From an uncultured Treponema sp. (GTDB lineage: Bacteria; Spirochaetota; Spirochaetia; Treponematales; Treponemataceae): a stretch of 38,226 bases of DNA. Location of the stretch: contig CAMNBC010000008.1 of NCBI GenBank assembly GCA_946532115.1, positions 1 to 38,226 of the forward strand. Reading direction: 5' to 3'. Made by a program: the position numbers and the translations under genes. Below are positions 8,232 through 15,944 of the stretch, piece after piece (position 1 is the first letter of the stretch; every line of letters begins with the position of its first letter). The notes under the pieces are model-generated. The model saw nothing but the letters and a program-made list of their open reading frames with translations. It was not told the DNA's origin and searched no databases.

Positions 8232-9107
8232 CTAGATTGATGAAAAAATCATTTCCGCATTACCTTTAAAAATAGCCTTACCATAATTATTCGGCAGAAT
8301 AAAGTGGCCGCCTTTTGCAAAGTTATGATTATCCAGGCTGCAGCTTCCTTCTATAACTGAGCATAGTAGGAAGGGCTGATTTTGATTGATTTCTAATTCA
8401 CCATTTACAAGGCCGTGCCATACAGTGAATAAATTGCAGCTTACAAGCTGTTTTACTGGTCCGATGCATTTTGATTCATTCATCGGTGGATTTTTCTGAA
8501 CGTATGGTGCATTTATAACCTCAATGCTCTGCTTTACATGGAGCTGTCTTGGTTTGCCATCCTGCAGGCGGTTATAGTCATATACTCGGTAAGTAATGTC
8601 ACTTGACTGCTGAGTTTCGAGGATAACTGTTCCGCCTTTTATTGCGTGTACAGTACCTGGCTCAATAAAGAAAAAGTCTCCTTTGTGAACCGGCACTTCG
8701 CGTATAAAGTCGTTCCAGCGTCCATTTTCTATCATGCTCTTTACTTCATCTTTGTTCTTTGCATTATGACCAATAACGATAGTTGTACCAGGCTTTGCAT
8801 CCATGATGTACCAGCATTCAGTTTTACTCAGAGAGCCATTTTCGTTCTTTGCGGCATATTGGTCATTCGGGTGAACTTGAATGCTCAGGTCGGCATGTGC
8901 ATCAATTATCTTTGTGAGTAAAGGAAACCGATCTCCTTTTACATTTCCAAAAAGTTCCGGATTTTCTTTCCACAAGGCTGATAAATTTTTTCCTGAATAT
9001 TCTTCATTCAAAACTTCATCATTTCCATTTGGATGCGCGCTGATTCCCCACTGCTCTGTTCCCCAGATAAGGGGCTTTGTTGTTGCTTTTAATAAGATTG
9101 GAGACAT
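8232..9107 (-). CDS. manA: Mannose-6-phosphate isomerase, class I, copy 1 (orphan)
   Basis: Interconverts mannose-6-phosphate and fructose-6-phosphate; a zinc cupin enzyme that feeds GDP-mannose or mannose catabolism. The 291 residues carry the metal-binding pattern of the family: QVHP, ECWY and HAIKGG. By my count it differs from copy 2 (11967-12842) at 23 positions, about 92 % identity, many of them conservative or in the C-terminal cupin. Unlike copy 2 it has no manC upstream and no recognisable Shine-Dalgarno; homology between the copies stops at the start codon. It is divergent from the 9123 gene with only 15 bases between start codons. It may therefore be poorly expressed despite an intact frame. 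Confidence 0.9.
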   Translation of the reverse strand: MSPILLKATTKPLIWGTEQWGISAHPNGNDEVLNEEYSGKNLSALWKENPELFGNVKGDRFPLLTKIIDAHADLSIQVHPNDQYAAKNENGSLSKTECWYIMDAKPGTTIVIGHNAKNKDEVKSMIENGRWNDFIREVPVHKGDFFFIEPGTVHAIKGGTVILETQQSSDITYRVYDYNRLQDGKPRQLHVKQSIEVINAPYVQKNPPMNESKCIGPVKQLVSCNLFTVWHGLVNGELEINQNQPFLLCSVIEGSCSLDNHNFAKGGHFILPNNYGKAIFKGNAEMIFSSI

Positions 9108-9115
9108 GATATAAT
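9107..9115 (+). promoter_or_regulatory. Extended -10 promoter TGATATAAT for the 9123 gene
   Basis: TGA-TATAAT, a perfect extended -10, begins at the manA copy-1 start codon and ends 7 nt before ATG 9123. No Shine-Dalgarno and no good -35 are seen. The transcript would start at or next to the ATG. Confidence 0.5.
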
Positions 9116-9122
9116 AATTTGC

Positions 9123-9719
9123 ATGACGGAAGATGACATAAAGAAAAACTGGAATTATTTCAAATCACTTGCCAAACAATTTCATCAAACGGAACAATTT
9201 GTAGATCATGCTTTAGATAGTACGGGTAAGCTTTTGAACGGCAAAACTTTTTCAAACGAATTTGCAAAACTTCTATTACTGTCTACATCTGAATTTGAAG
9301 TAATTGCTAAAGCTATATATATAGAATCCGGTTATACAGTAAATAACAAAACAAATATAAAAGAACTCTCAAAAACTATTCTTTATCTTTATCCTAAAAT
9401 TATAAATACAAAAATTACTACCCCTTACAATATTATAATGCCATTATCAAAATGGTCTGTCACAAAACCTGATTATGGCATTCCATGGTGGAATGCATAT
9501 AACAAAATAAAACATGACAGAACAAATAATTTTGAAGCCGCTAATCTCAATAATAGCTTAAATTCTTTAGCTTCATTAATGATTCTTGAATTGTATTTAT
9601 CGCAAAAAGTGCTTGGAAACCTGGATGTAATTACCCCCATAAATTGCGATTATTTTGATTGTGAATATGGAAAATCTGTACTGGCAATAAATCCAGGAAT
9701 TAGTTTACCGGATTTTTAA
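9123..9719 (+). CDS. Unrecognised all-alpha protein, possibly HEPN-like
   Basis: A 198-residue, Lys/Asn-rich, predicted mostly helical protein. The only suggestive motif is PWWNAYNKIKHDR (121-133), followed by a long helix rich in Leu/Ala (SLNSLASLMILELYL). A Y-N-x-x-K-H-D-R motif before a long helix is seen in many HEPN-type proteins, some of which are RNases in toxin or abortive-infection systems. The canonical RxxxxH is not clearly met, because the residue five before H131 is Tyr, so catalysis is doubtful. It is one of the few plus-strand genes, sits inside the manA-bracketed island and appears to be read from a leaderless extended -10 promoter. Confidence 0.45.
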   Translation: MTEDDIKKNWNYFKSLAKQFHQTEQFVDHALDSTGKLLNGKTFSNEFAKLLLLSTSEFEVIAKAIYIESGYTVNNKTNIKELSKTILYLYPKIINTKITTPYNIIMPLSKWSVTKPDYGIPWWNAYNKIKHDRTNNFEAANLNNSLNSLASLMILELYLSQKVLGNLDVITPINCDYFDCEYGKSVLAINPGISLPDF

Positions 9720-9822
9720 CACACTTTTTCATTGTACAATTTTTTATTTTTTCTAACCATTTAAACAATATATTATATTTTTAATAATCTACAATAATAC
9801 TATAATTTATTGTTTCACTACC

Positions 9823-10815
9823 CTATTTCTTTCTCCTAATCTTTGCAATCTGTTCTTCCCTTTCCTTTGCTTTTTCCAGAAGCATATCTTTTATCTCCTG
9901 TGTAGGCCAAATATACTTTTTTACATAATCAATTAATTCTTGCAGGTTTTTACCTTCTTTATCCCAGTGAACAATCGCAATTAATCTAGGAAGTTTAGAT
10001 TGGACTTCTGAAAAATGCTGGATATCTTTTGTAAAGGTTTTAAATTTGTCTTTTATAGTTTTTTGAGGTAAGTTGATAAGAAAGGAATATAGATTTTGGA
10101 AATTTTTATTTTTCTGAATCAAATCTATATGTGGCGTATATAAAAGTATATTATGATTCTGTGCAATACTTTCAATACTATCTGATTTTTTAATTTCGTC
10201 TGTCGTTATATCAGTTTTTAAGAGATATAGATTTGCATTTGTTACAATTATAGGAATCTGATAGAAAATTGTATCTTTGACTAATAATAAATTAATTTCA
10301 TGATAAAAAGCATCAATTATCTTTTCTGTAAAAGAACCCGACAATTGATAGGCTGCCTGTACTATAGTTTTTTCGTTAGCCTGGTCTTTACTATATACTT
10401 CCACACCTTTAATACAAATAGGAGCTAAAGAAGGAAAATCAGATGTATGCTTTAGTAAATCCTTTTTTTTACAAAAAGCATCAACTTCATGAATAAACGA
10501 TGTTGAATTAATATCTTGCATATAAGCAGTTTCATTAGGCAAAAAGCACCAGATAGTATCCGGCTCCATTTTATATTTACATTCAATTTGAAAATCCAAA
10601 TAATGGTCTATAGAAATATAAGAAGCTGCTAAATCGTAGGAAAACTCTTTTTGCGTTCCGTTTTCATCATCTTTTATATATGGATATTCAAAATCAACAA
10701 TAAATCTGTTTTTTCGAAGATAATTACAAACTTCGTATTCAAATGGAAGCCCAGATTTTAAGAGCGCTTTCTTATATGATGATTCTTTATTATTCTTATT
10801 TTCAGTTTCTTGCAT
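9823..10815 (-). CDS. PD-(D/E)XK-like predicted nuclease, stand-alone
   Basis: A 330-residue protein whose first 90 residues fit a restriction-endonuclease-like fold: helix with E26/E28 (LPFEYEVCNYLRKN), a strand containing D61 (FSYDLAA) and then E78-C-K80 (DFQIECKYK), i.e. E...D...ExK. The remainder is a larger alpha/beta region of unknown role ending in a very basic helix (KAKEREEQIAKIRRKK) that could bind nucleic acid. No methylase or ATPase is adjacent. It starts at ATG 10815, about 48 bases downstream of a decayed copy of the small cassette gene found at 11659-11838, so it may once have formed a two-gene cassette. Function unknown; defence is a guess. Confidence 0.55.
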   Translation of the reverse strand: MQETENKNNKESSYKKALLKSGLPFEYEVCNYLRKNRFIVDFEYPYIKDDENGTQKEFSYDLAASYISIDHYLDFQIECKYKMEPDTIWCFLPNETAYMQDINSTSFIHEVDAFCKKKDLLKHTSDFPSLAPICIKGVEVYSKDQANEKTIVQAAYQLSGSFTEKIIDAFYHEINLLLVKDTIFYQIPIIVTNANLYLLKTDITTDEIKKSDSIESIAQNHNILLYTPHIDLIQKNKNFQNLYSFLINLPQKTIKDKFKTFTKDIQHFSEVQSKLPRLIAIVHWDKEGKNLQELIDYVKKYIWPTQEIKDMLLEKAKEREEQIAKIRRKK

Positions 10816-10862
10816 GCTTAGATTTTTTATTAAAACTTATTCTTGGTGAATTCTCCATGCTA

Positions 10863-10925
10863 TTATAATGCTTGAATTTCTGTATTTTTCATTTCAAGCG
10901 CCTTTTTCACATAATTAAGAGCAAT
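10863..10925 (-). pseudogene. Decayed copy of the small cassette gene (59-aa type)
   Basis: On the minus strand, IALNYVKKALEMKNTEIQAL ends in a stop at 10863-10865. The intact gene at 11659-11838 ends IAMNYERKALEMIKAEAKGN, with 9 of the first 12 residues identical. A stop codon precedes the fragment in frame, so only the C-terminal third remains. It lies directly upstream of the nuclease-like gene. Confidence 0.6.
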
Positions 10926-10982
10926 ACTCTATAACTCCATAAATAATATTATAATACCGTTTTGAACAGCCCCTTTTTATTC

Positions 10983-11060
10983 TTATACTAATGTAACCAA
11001 CTTAGCAAGATTTCTTGGTTTGTCGGGATCGTAGCCGTGCTGGATGGCACAGTTGAGAAA
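10983..11060 (-). pseudogene. Fossil C-terminus of a SIS-domain sugar isomerase (GlmS-like)
   Basis: The last 25 codons before TAA (10983-10985) read FLNCAIQHGYDPDKPRNLAK then LVTLV. The (D/G)xDPDKPRNLAKxVT ending is typical of the SIS domain of GlmS and related aminosugar isomerases/deaminases. In-frame stops lie immediately upstream, so the rest of the gene (several hundred codons) is gone. Confidence 0.65.
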
Positions 11061-11086
11061 TTAATTAAATAATTAATTATGCGTTC

Positions 11087-11659
11087 CTATAAAAGCTGAT
11101 ACATAAAGACACAGCCATCATCGTATTTTGGTTTTACATGCTGATGAACAAATTGTTCATCTTCTGGATCAAGTCTATGAAATCCCATAGTTTTGTAATG
11201 CTTAATAAGTTTATCCTCAGGCAATGCGTATATGTATATAGCCTGTATTCCTACAAAAGTTCTAAGAAACTTCACAATTGGTAAAACAAACTCAGCAAAT
11301 ACAGTTGAACCTAAATTTTTAGCATCCGGATGATTTTTCCTGTAGGAAGAATTTACTGCAAAATTTGAAAGTTCGACAGACGGAATTGAATAAAAGTATC
11401 CATTACCTGCATCAATGGTAAATAACCCATTCTTCATTGAAAAGTATGCAACAATTTCATGAGTAAATTTATCTTTTACCAGATACGTCCTTGCAGAACC
11501 ATCCTTTTCATCAGATTCAGCAAGCTCTTTAATATAACGTTCCAACCCCTGACCAGAAGGATTTTTTACACAAAAATCTTTAATAAGATTCAGATTGTCT
11601 GTCGAGTCTAATAGATGTTCATAATAAAAGAGTTCAGTTTCCAACGGAAGGAATACCAT
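11087..11659 (-). CDS. GNAT-family N-acetyltransferase, possible toxin-like partner
   Basis: A 190-residue protein with GNAT features in its second half: the strand VELSNFAVNSSYRKNHPDAK (about 103-122) followed by the LGSTVFAEFVLPIV helix, then IQAIYIYALPEDKLIKHYKTMGF, the usual beta5-alpha4 ending (xxYKxxGF). The acetyl-CoA pyrophosphate loop is degenerate (RKNHPDAKNLG instead of RxxGxG). Its ATG shares one base with the stop of the 59-codon gene upstream (TAATG), indicating tight coupling. The small gene plus GNAT arrangement resembles GNAT toxin-antitoxin pairs such as TacAT or AtaRT, but the small partner is not an obvious ribbon-helix-helix protein. The substrate is unknown. Confidence 0.6.
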   Translation of the reverse strand: MVFLPLETELFYYEHLLDSTDNLNLIKDFCVKNPSGQGLERYIKELAESDEKDGSARTYLVKDKFTHEIVAYFSMKNGLFTIDAGNGYFYSIPSVELSNFAVNSSYRKNHPDAKNLGSTVFAEFVLPIVKFLRTFVGIQAIYIYALPEDKLIKHYKTMGFHRLDPEDEQFVHQHVKPKYDDGCVFMYQLL

Positions 11660-11838
11660 TATTTATTCCCCTTTGCTTCTGCTTTTATCATTTCTAAAGC
11701 TTTTCGCTCATAATTCATAGCGATTTTCTGAAGCTTTGAAAAATCTGCTTTTGGAGAATTTAATATCTTCAAGAGAACGTCTTTTCCCTTACTGGCAGGA
11801 ATGTCATTAATTGTCTGATAACGGTTAATTGAAGCCAT
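11659..11838 (-). CDS. 59-residue protein upstream of the GNAT gene, antitoxin-like by position
   Basis: A small gene starting MASINRYQTINDIPASKGKD and ending in a lysine-rich helix (IAMNYERKALEMIKAEAKGN). ATG 11838 is preceded by GGAGG at 6 nt, an excellent start. The composition (short, charged, helical, basic tail) fits an antitoxin or small adaptor, but I do not recognise the family. It is coupled to the GNAT gene by TAATG. A decayed homologue stands before the nuclease-like gene at 9823-10815, suggesting the same small gene is reused with different effectors. Confidence 0.65.
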   Translation of the reverse strand: MASINRYQTINDIPASKGKDVLLKILNSPKADFSKLQKIAMNYERKALEMIKAEAKGNK

Positions 11839-11858
11839 ATAATACCTCCATAACTATT

Positions 11859-11867
11859 AATATAACA
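11859..11867 (-). promoter_or_regulatory. Extended -10 (TGTTATATT) for the small gene-GNAT cassette
   Basis: Minus-strand TGT-TATATT, 20 nt before ATG 11838, with the ribosome site between. The identical nonamer precedes the ATPase at 37932. The -35 region is not convincing. Confidence 0.4.
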
Positions 11868-11900
11868 CCATTTCCTAAAAAAATCATTATTTTTAAAATA

Positions 11901-11934
11901 ATAAACCTCCATCAGTTGATTGATGGAGGTTTAT
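11901..11934 (-). terminator. Rho-independent terminator of manA copy 2
   Basis: Perfect 14-bp stem (ATAAACCTCCATCA and its complement) with a 6-nt loop, about 32 nt past the manA stop, with a T-rich tail on the minus strand. It separates the polysaccharide locus from the GNAT cassette. Related to the hairpin at 8181-8208. Confidence 0.8.
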
Positions 11935-11966
11935 TGTCTATTAATATGAACCTATCTTTATTCTAA

Positions 11967-12842
11967 TTAAATACTAGAAAAAATCATTTCCGCATCACCT
12001 TTGAAAACAGCCTTACCATAATTATTCGGCAAAATAAAATGGTCGCCATTCTCAAAGGTTTGATTATCTAGGCTGCAACTTCCTTCTATAACTGAGCATA
12101 GTAGGAAGGGCTGATTTTGATTGATTTCTAATTCACCATTTACAAGGCCGTGCCATACAGTGAATAAATTGCAGCTTACAAGCTGTTTTACTTCCCCAAT
12201 GCATTTTGATTCATTCATCGGTGGATTTTTCTGAACGTACGGTGCATTTATAACATCAATACTCTGCTTTACATGGAGCTGTCTTGGCTTACCATCTTGC
12301 AGGCGATCATAGTCATATACGCGGTAAGTAATGTCACTTGACTGCTGTGTTTCGAGGATGACGGTGCCGCCTTTTATTGCATGGACTGTGCCTGGTTCAA
12401 TAAAGAAAAAGTCTCCTTTGTGAACCGGCACTTCGCAGATAAAATCTGTCCAGCGCCCATTTTCTATCATGCTCTTTACTTCATCTTTGTTCCTGGCATT
12501 ATGACCAATAACTATAGTAGTACCAGGCTTTGCATCTATGATGTACCAGCATTCAGTTTTACCCAGCGAGCCGTTTTCGTTCTTTGCGGCATATTCGTCA
12601 TCCGGGTGAACTTGAATGCTTAGGTCGGCATGTGCATCAATTATCTTTGTGAGTAAAGGAAATCGGTCGCCTTTTGCATTTCCAAAAAGTTCGGGATTTT
12701 CTTTCCACAAGGCTGATAAAGTTTTTCCTGAATATTCTTCATTCAAAACCTGGTCATCGCCATTTGGATGAGCGCTGATTCCCCACTGCTCTGTTCCCCA
12801 GATAAGGGTTTTTGTTGTCGCTTTTAATAAGATTGGGTTCAT
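11967..12842 (-). CDS. manA: Mannose-6-phosphate isomerase, class I, copy 2
   Basis: Same 291-residue enzyme as the copy at 8232-9107, with the QVHP, ECWY and HAIKGG metal-site motifs intact. It follows the manC remnant by only 2 bases, and its ribosome site (AGAGATAG) lies in the last codons of manC, so this is probably the original manC-manA arrangement for making mannose-1-phosphate and GDP-mannose (the mutase is not in the window). With manC truncated, this copy can still supply fructose-6-P/mannose-6-P interconversion. Confidence 0.93.
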   Translation of the reverse strand: MNPILLKATTKTLIWGTEQWGISAHPNGDDQVLNEEYSGKTLSALWKENPELFGNAKGDRFPLLTKIIDAHADLSIQVHPDDEYAAKNENGSLGKTECWYIIDAKPGTTIVIGHNARNKDEVKSMIENGRWTDFICEVPVHKGDFFFIEPGTVHAIKGGTVILETQQSSDITYRVYDYDRLQDGKPRQLHVKQSIDVINAPYVQKNPPMNESKCIGEVKQLVSCNLFTVWHGLVNGELEINQNQPFLLCSVIEGSCSLDNQTFENGDHFILPNNYGKAVFKGDAEMIFSSI

Positions 12843-12844
12843 AA

Positions 12845-13624
12845 CTATCTCTTTTTAATCTCTTCGGCAACCTTTTTTACATCCTGAATCTTGCCTTTTG
12901 CTGCAACTAACAAAGCATCATCACTATCAACAATCACAACATCATCAAGTCCTATTGTTGCAATTGTGCGTTTGTCACCTCTGATGTAAGAACTGGTTGT
13001 ATCGAGGGTAATTACATCATCTCCCTTTATAACATTCTGATTTTCATCTTTCTTGCTGATGTCGTAAAGTGCGCTCCAGGAACCAACATCATCCCAGCCG
13101 GCATTCAGTTTTACAACCTTACCCTTTGAGGTCTTTTCCATAACAGCATAGTCGATTGAGTCTCCTTTGATTTTTCCAAAGGATTCTTTATCAAGACGGA
13201 TAAAATCGGTTTCTACACTAGCTTTTTCAAAAGCTTCGATAGAAAGATTTGCCATTTCAGGATTGTGAGTTTTTAATTCTTCCAGGAAAGATGATGCTTT
13301 GAAAACAAACATTCCGCTGTTCCAGGCGTATTCGCCACTTGCAAGATATTCCTGAGCTTTTTCAAGGCATGGCTTTTCTACAAACTTTTCGAGAGTATAA
13401 GCTCCATCGGTTTCTGAACCGACAGCTTTTACATAACCATAACCAGTAGCGGGGAAAGTTGGTACAATTCCAAAAGTTACAAGACAGCCTTTTTCTGCAT
13501 TTACAGCAGCGGCTTTTACTGTATTCTGAAAAGCTTTTACATCTGCAATTACATGGTCACTTGGAAGCACTACTACTACTGCGTCTTTATCCTGCTTCAT
13601 AGTGTCGCTGCCGGTGATAAACAT
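12845..13624 (-). pseudogene. manC: 5'-truncated mannose-1-phosphate guanylyltransferase
   Basis: The 259 residues match the middle and C-terminal parts of GDP-mannose pyrophosphorylase: VLPSDHVI, GYGYVK, FVEKP, WNSGMFVF, DYAVMEKT, AGWDDVGSWSALY. The family is normally about 350 residues and begins with the GGxGTRLWPxSR nucleotide-binding loop; that loop and roughly the first 100 residues are missing. Homology starts at FITGSDTMKQDKD, at 13621. Just upstream the frame hits a stop (TAA) and the sequence belongs to something else. ATG 13624 has no ribosome site. It is therefore very likely inactive as a nucleotidyltransferase, although the remaining frame is open, so the loss may be recent. Confidence 0.85.
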
Positions 13625-13737
13625 CCGTTAGAAATTTATTTCCGGCATTGACATATACTCCTCTTGATAAAAAATCAGCAGTATTTTCATTCAAAATAAA
13701 TAGTAATTGCCAGTTGATTTCAGAATATACTCGCATA
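13589..13737 (-). pseudogene. Unidentified gene fragment fused to the broken manC end
   Basis: On the minus strand, a short frame beginning MRVYSEINWQLLFILNENTA is preceded by a GAGGT site and runs through GVYVNAGNKFLT before entering manC in another frame and stopping. I do not recognise it. It marks the foreign side of the truncation junction. It may be a piece of a gene brought in by the rearrangement, or chance. Confidence 0.25.
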
Positions 13738-13788
13738 ATTTTTTTTACCTCAACCTGCTGAATTTACAGAAAGAACTTCATTGTCTTA

Positions 13789-14532
13789 TTATCTTAATTT
13801 CTTCAACAATCCTTTAAAAGCATAAAATATAAAATATTTTATACAAGACAATAGTGATAAATTCAATTCATGTCGTAAAATATGCCAATGCCATTGCATT
13901 GTTAGAAATTTGTTTCCAGATACAGATTTTTTTTGTACGCGATAAAAAGCTTCACAAGTATTTGTATTCATAGCATAAAATTTCTCTTTTAGAATTGTAA
14001 GCCACATTAAATAATCTTCATGATGTATCTCTTTTTGATAAACTTTACCAACCTTTTGTGTATCATATATTCCAGTCAGATTACCTATACAATCTCCTTT
14101 TAAAAGATATTGATAATCAACTAACATTGGAGAAGTTATTATTCTATTTTGTAAGCTTCCATCTGATTTCATTTTGCAATAATATGAAAATACAACTGCA
14201 ACGTTACGCATATCAAATATAGGAATTTGATGTTCTAATTTTGTAGGTAACCATTCATCATCACAATCTAGAAAAGCAATATATCTTCCGCATGCAGCTT
14301 CTATTCCAATATTACGAGGTGTTGCAGGTAATTTAGAAGATTGAGTTGTATGAAAAAGTTTAATTCGTTTATCATTGGTAATAAACTTTTCAACAATTCT
14401 GACAGACTCATCTGTAGAAGCATCATCTACAATAATAAGTTCCCAATCCGTATAGGTTTGATTTTGTACAGAACGAATTGAATCCGCTATAAAACTTGCA
14501 CCATTATGACATGGCATAATAATTGAGACCAT
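13789..14532 (-). CDS. Family 2 glycosyltransferase (GT-A)
   Basis: Transfers a sugar from a nucleotide donor during repeat-unit assembly. About 247 residues, typical for the TuaG/WbbA-like group: N-terminal MVSIIMPCHNGASFIADSI, metal-binding DCDDEW (about 89-94) after the acceptor region, and the C-terminal YRVQKKSVSGNKF pattern. I prefer ATG 14532 (GAGG 9 nt upstream); a GTG at 14547 would add five residues. It stands apart from the rest of the locus, separated by a 470-bp gap upstream and the manC wreckage downstream. Confidence 0.85.
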   Translation of the reverse strand: MVSIIMPCHNGASFIADSIRSVQNQTYTDWELIIVDDASTDESVRIVEKFITNDKRIKLFHTTQSSKLPATPRNIGIEAACGRYIAFLDCDDEWLPTKLEHQIPIFDMRNVAVVFSYYCKMKSDGSLQNRIITSPMLVDYQYLLKGDCIGNLTGIYDTQKVGKVYQKEIHHEDYLMWLTILKEKFYAMNTNTCEAFYRVQKKSVSGNKFLTMQWHWHILRHELNLSLLSCIKYFIFYAFKGLLKKLR

Positions 14533-15017
14533 ACAATTATACCTCACACAAACCTTTTATTTTATGAATCTAACTTAAAGGCTAATTATTTTTTGGGGAC
14601 TAAAAAATAAAGTATGAAAACAGCTCTTAAAAATACAATCTTTTAAAATGAAATTATTGTTCGAAATAGATGTTTAATGTTTTATATATACAAAGAACAG
14701 ATTACTATCATATATATCTAAATTGATTATCTTCTTTATAAAATTCTTATTTTAATTAAAAAATCAGTACCTTATTTAGGCAGGGATAAATTATACATAG
14801 AAAAGATTGTTTCACATTTCAAGAATTCTTAGAAATGATTTTATAACAATTGTTTTTTTAGCATAAACGTGACTTGATAACATATTTTCATTGAAAGTTA
14901 ATTTCATAATCTCATGTAAGAAGACTTCAATCATTAAATTCTACTAAAAGAAGAAAGAAATGAACAATTATTTTTACATGAAAAATCTTTGTTTTATAAA
15001 ATTATTAGATTTTATTA
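14533..15017. other. 485-bp AT-rich gap without a recognisable gene
   Basis: Very AT-rich; the longest minus-strand frame I noticed is about 40 codons (MIEVFLHEIMKLTFNENMLS..., near 14930) and matches nothing I know. No convincing terminator or promoter pair. Its position between two glycosyltransferase genes suggests a deleted gene. Confidence 0.4.
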
Positions 15018-15941
15018 TTAAGACTTTAATTTTTTTATAAACTCATTTTCTGTAATTTTATAATAATTTAATAAAGAGTTAAATTGTTCATCATTTTTAT
15101 TATTATCAACATTTATTACGGATAAAGTACTACTCTCTTTAATTAATCCATACTCTCTATAAATATTTACATATTTCAAGTGTCTGAGTTTATTTAATTT
15201 CAAAATTTTTGTATTATTCAAAATTGCCATAAAATAAAACCATAAATCATCTGCATATGGCACAAGTTTCTTAATTAAAGAATAATTATCATAGTCTTCA
15301 AATAATGAATTTGGAGGATATAAACATCCTGTTCCTCCAAGTAAGGTATAAAACTTTGAAATACCACTCTCGTTTGGATTATAAACCCATTTGTTAAACT
15401 TGTTTATAGCATATTTACCATTAGTTGTTATTTTAATACATTGATGACAAATAATCGCTTTATCATTATATGAATGTGCTTTTAATAATTCTGATAACCA
15501 ATACTTTGGATAGTAAATATCATCATCAGCTGTAACAATAACATATTCTGGAAATTCATGTTTAGCAGGTATTAATTTTTTATATGATTTTAAATCCTCA
15601 CAATAATGAAATTCTATTATTTCATTAAAAAAATTAATTAATTCATCTGAAACCAAATTTTTATCATTATAGGCTAAATAAACAATAATCTTTTCTGGAA
15701 GCAATGTTTGATTCACAAGTGAAAATAGAGTATATTTTAATTCTTTAATTCTATTTCCATAAGAAGTTAAAGAAACAATTACTTTATCAACTCGTTTTAC
15801 TTTTGAAATTTCTTTTTTGACAATTAGTTTATCAATATTTCCTTTATACAGTTTTTTTCTTGTTAAAAAAAAATATAATTCTCTTAATAAAACATTATTC
15901 AATACAAATTGCTTTACTTTTGATCCATTCCAAAATTTCAT
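15018..15941 (-). CDS. GT-A glycosyltransferase of the surface polysaccharide locus
   Basis: A 307-residue protein with a nucleotide-sugar-binding core: KVIVSLTSYGNRIKELKYTL, then SLVNQTLLPEKIIVYLA, the metal-binding TADDDIYYPKYWL and the later PYADDLWFYFMA. This IVSLTSYGxR group is common in O-antigen and capsule clusters, and the DDD motif fits the GT-A donor site. It is soluble apart from possible peripheral attachment through the basic N-terminal stretch. It is the last gene of the main minus-strand run and follows the next GT gene by 3 bases. Confidence 0.8.
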   Translation of the reverse strand: MKFWNGSKVKQFVLNNVLLRELYFFLTRKKLYKGNIDKLIVKKEISKVKRVDKVIVSLTSYGNRIKELKYTLFSLVNQTLLPEKIIVYLAYNDKNLVSDELINFFNEIIEFHYCEDLKSYKKLIPAKHEFPEYVIVTADDDIYYPKYWLSELLKAHSYNDKAIICHQCIKITTNGKYAINKFNKWVYNPNESGISKFYTLLGGTGCLYPPNSLFEDYDNYSLIKKLVPYADDLWFYFMAILNNTKILKLNKLRHLKYVNIYREYGLIKESSTLSVINVDNNKNDEQFNSLLNYYKITENEFIKKLKS

Positions 15942-15944
15942 TTT

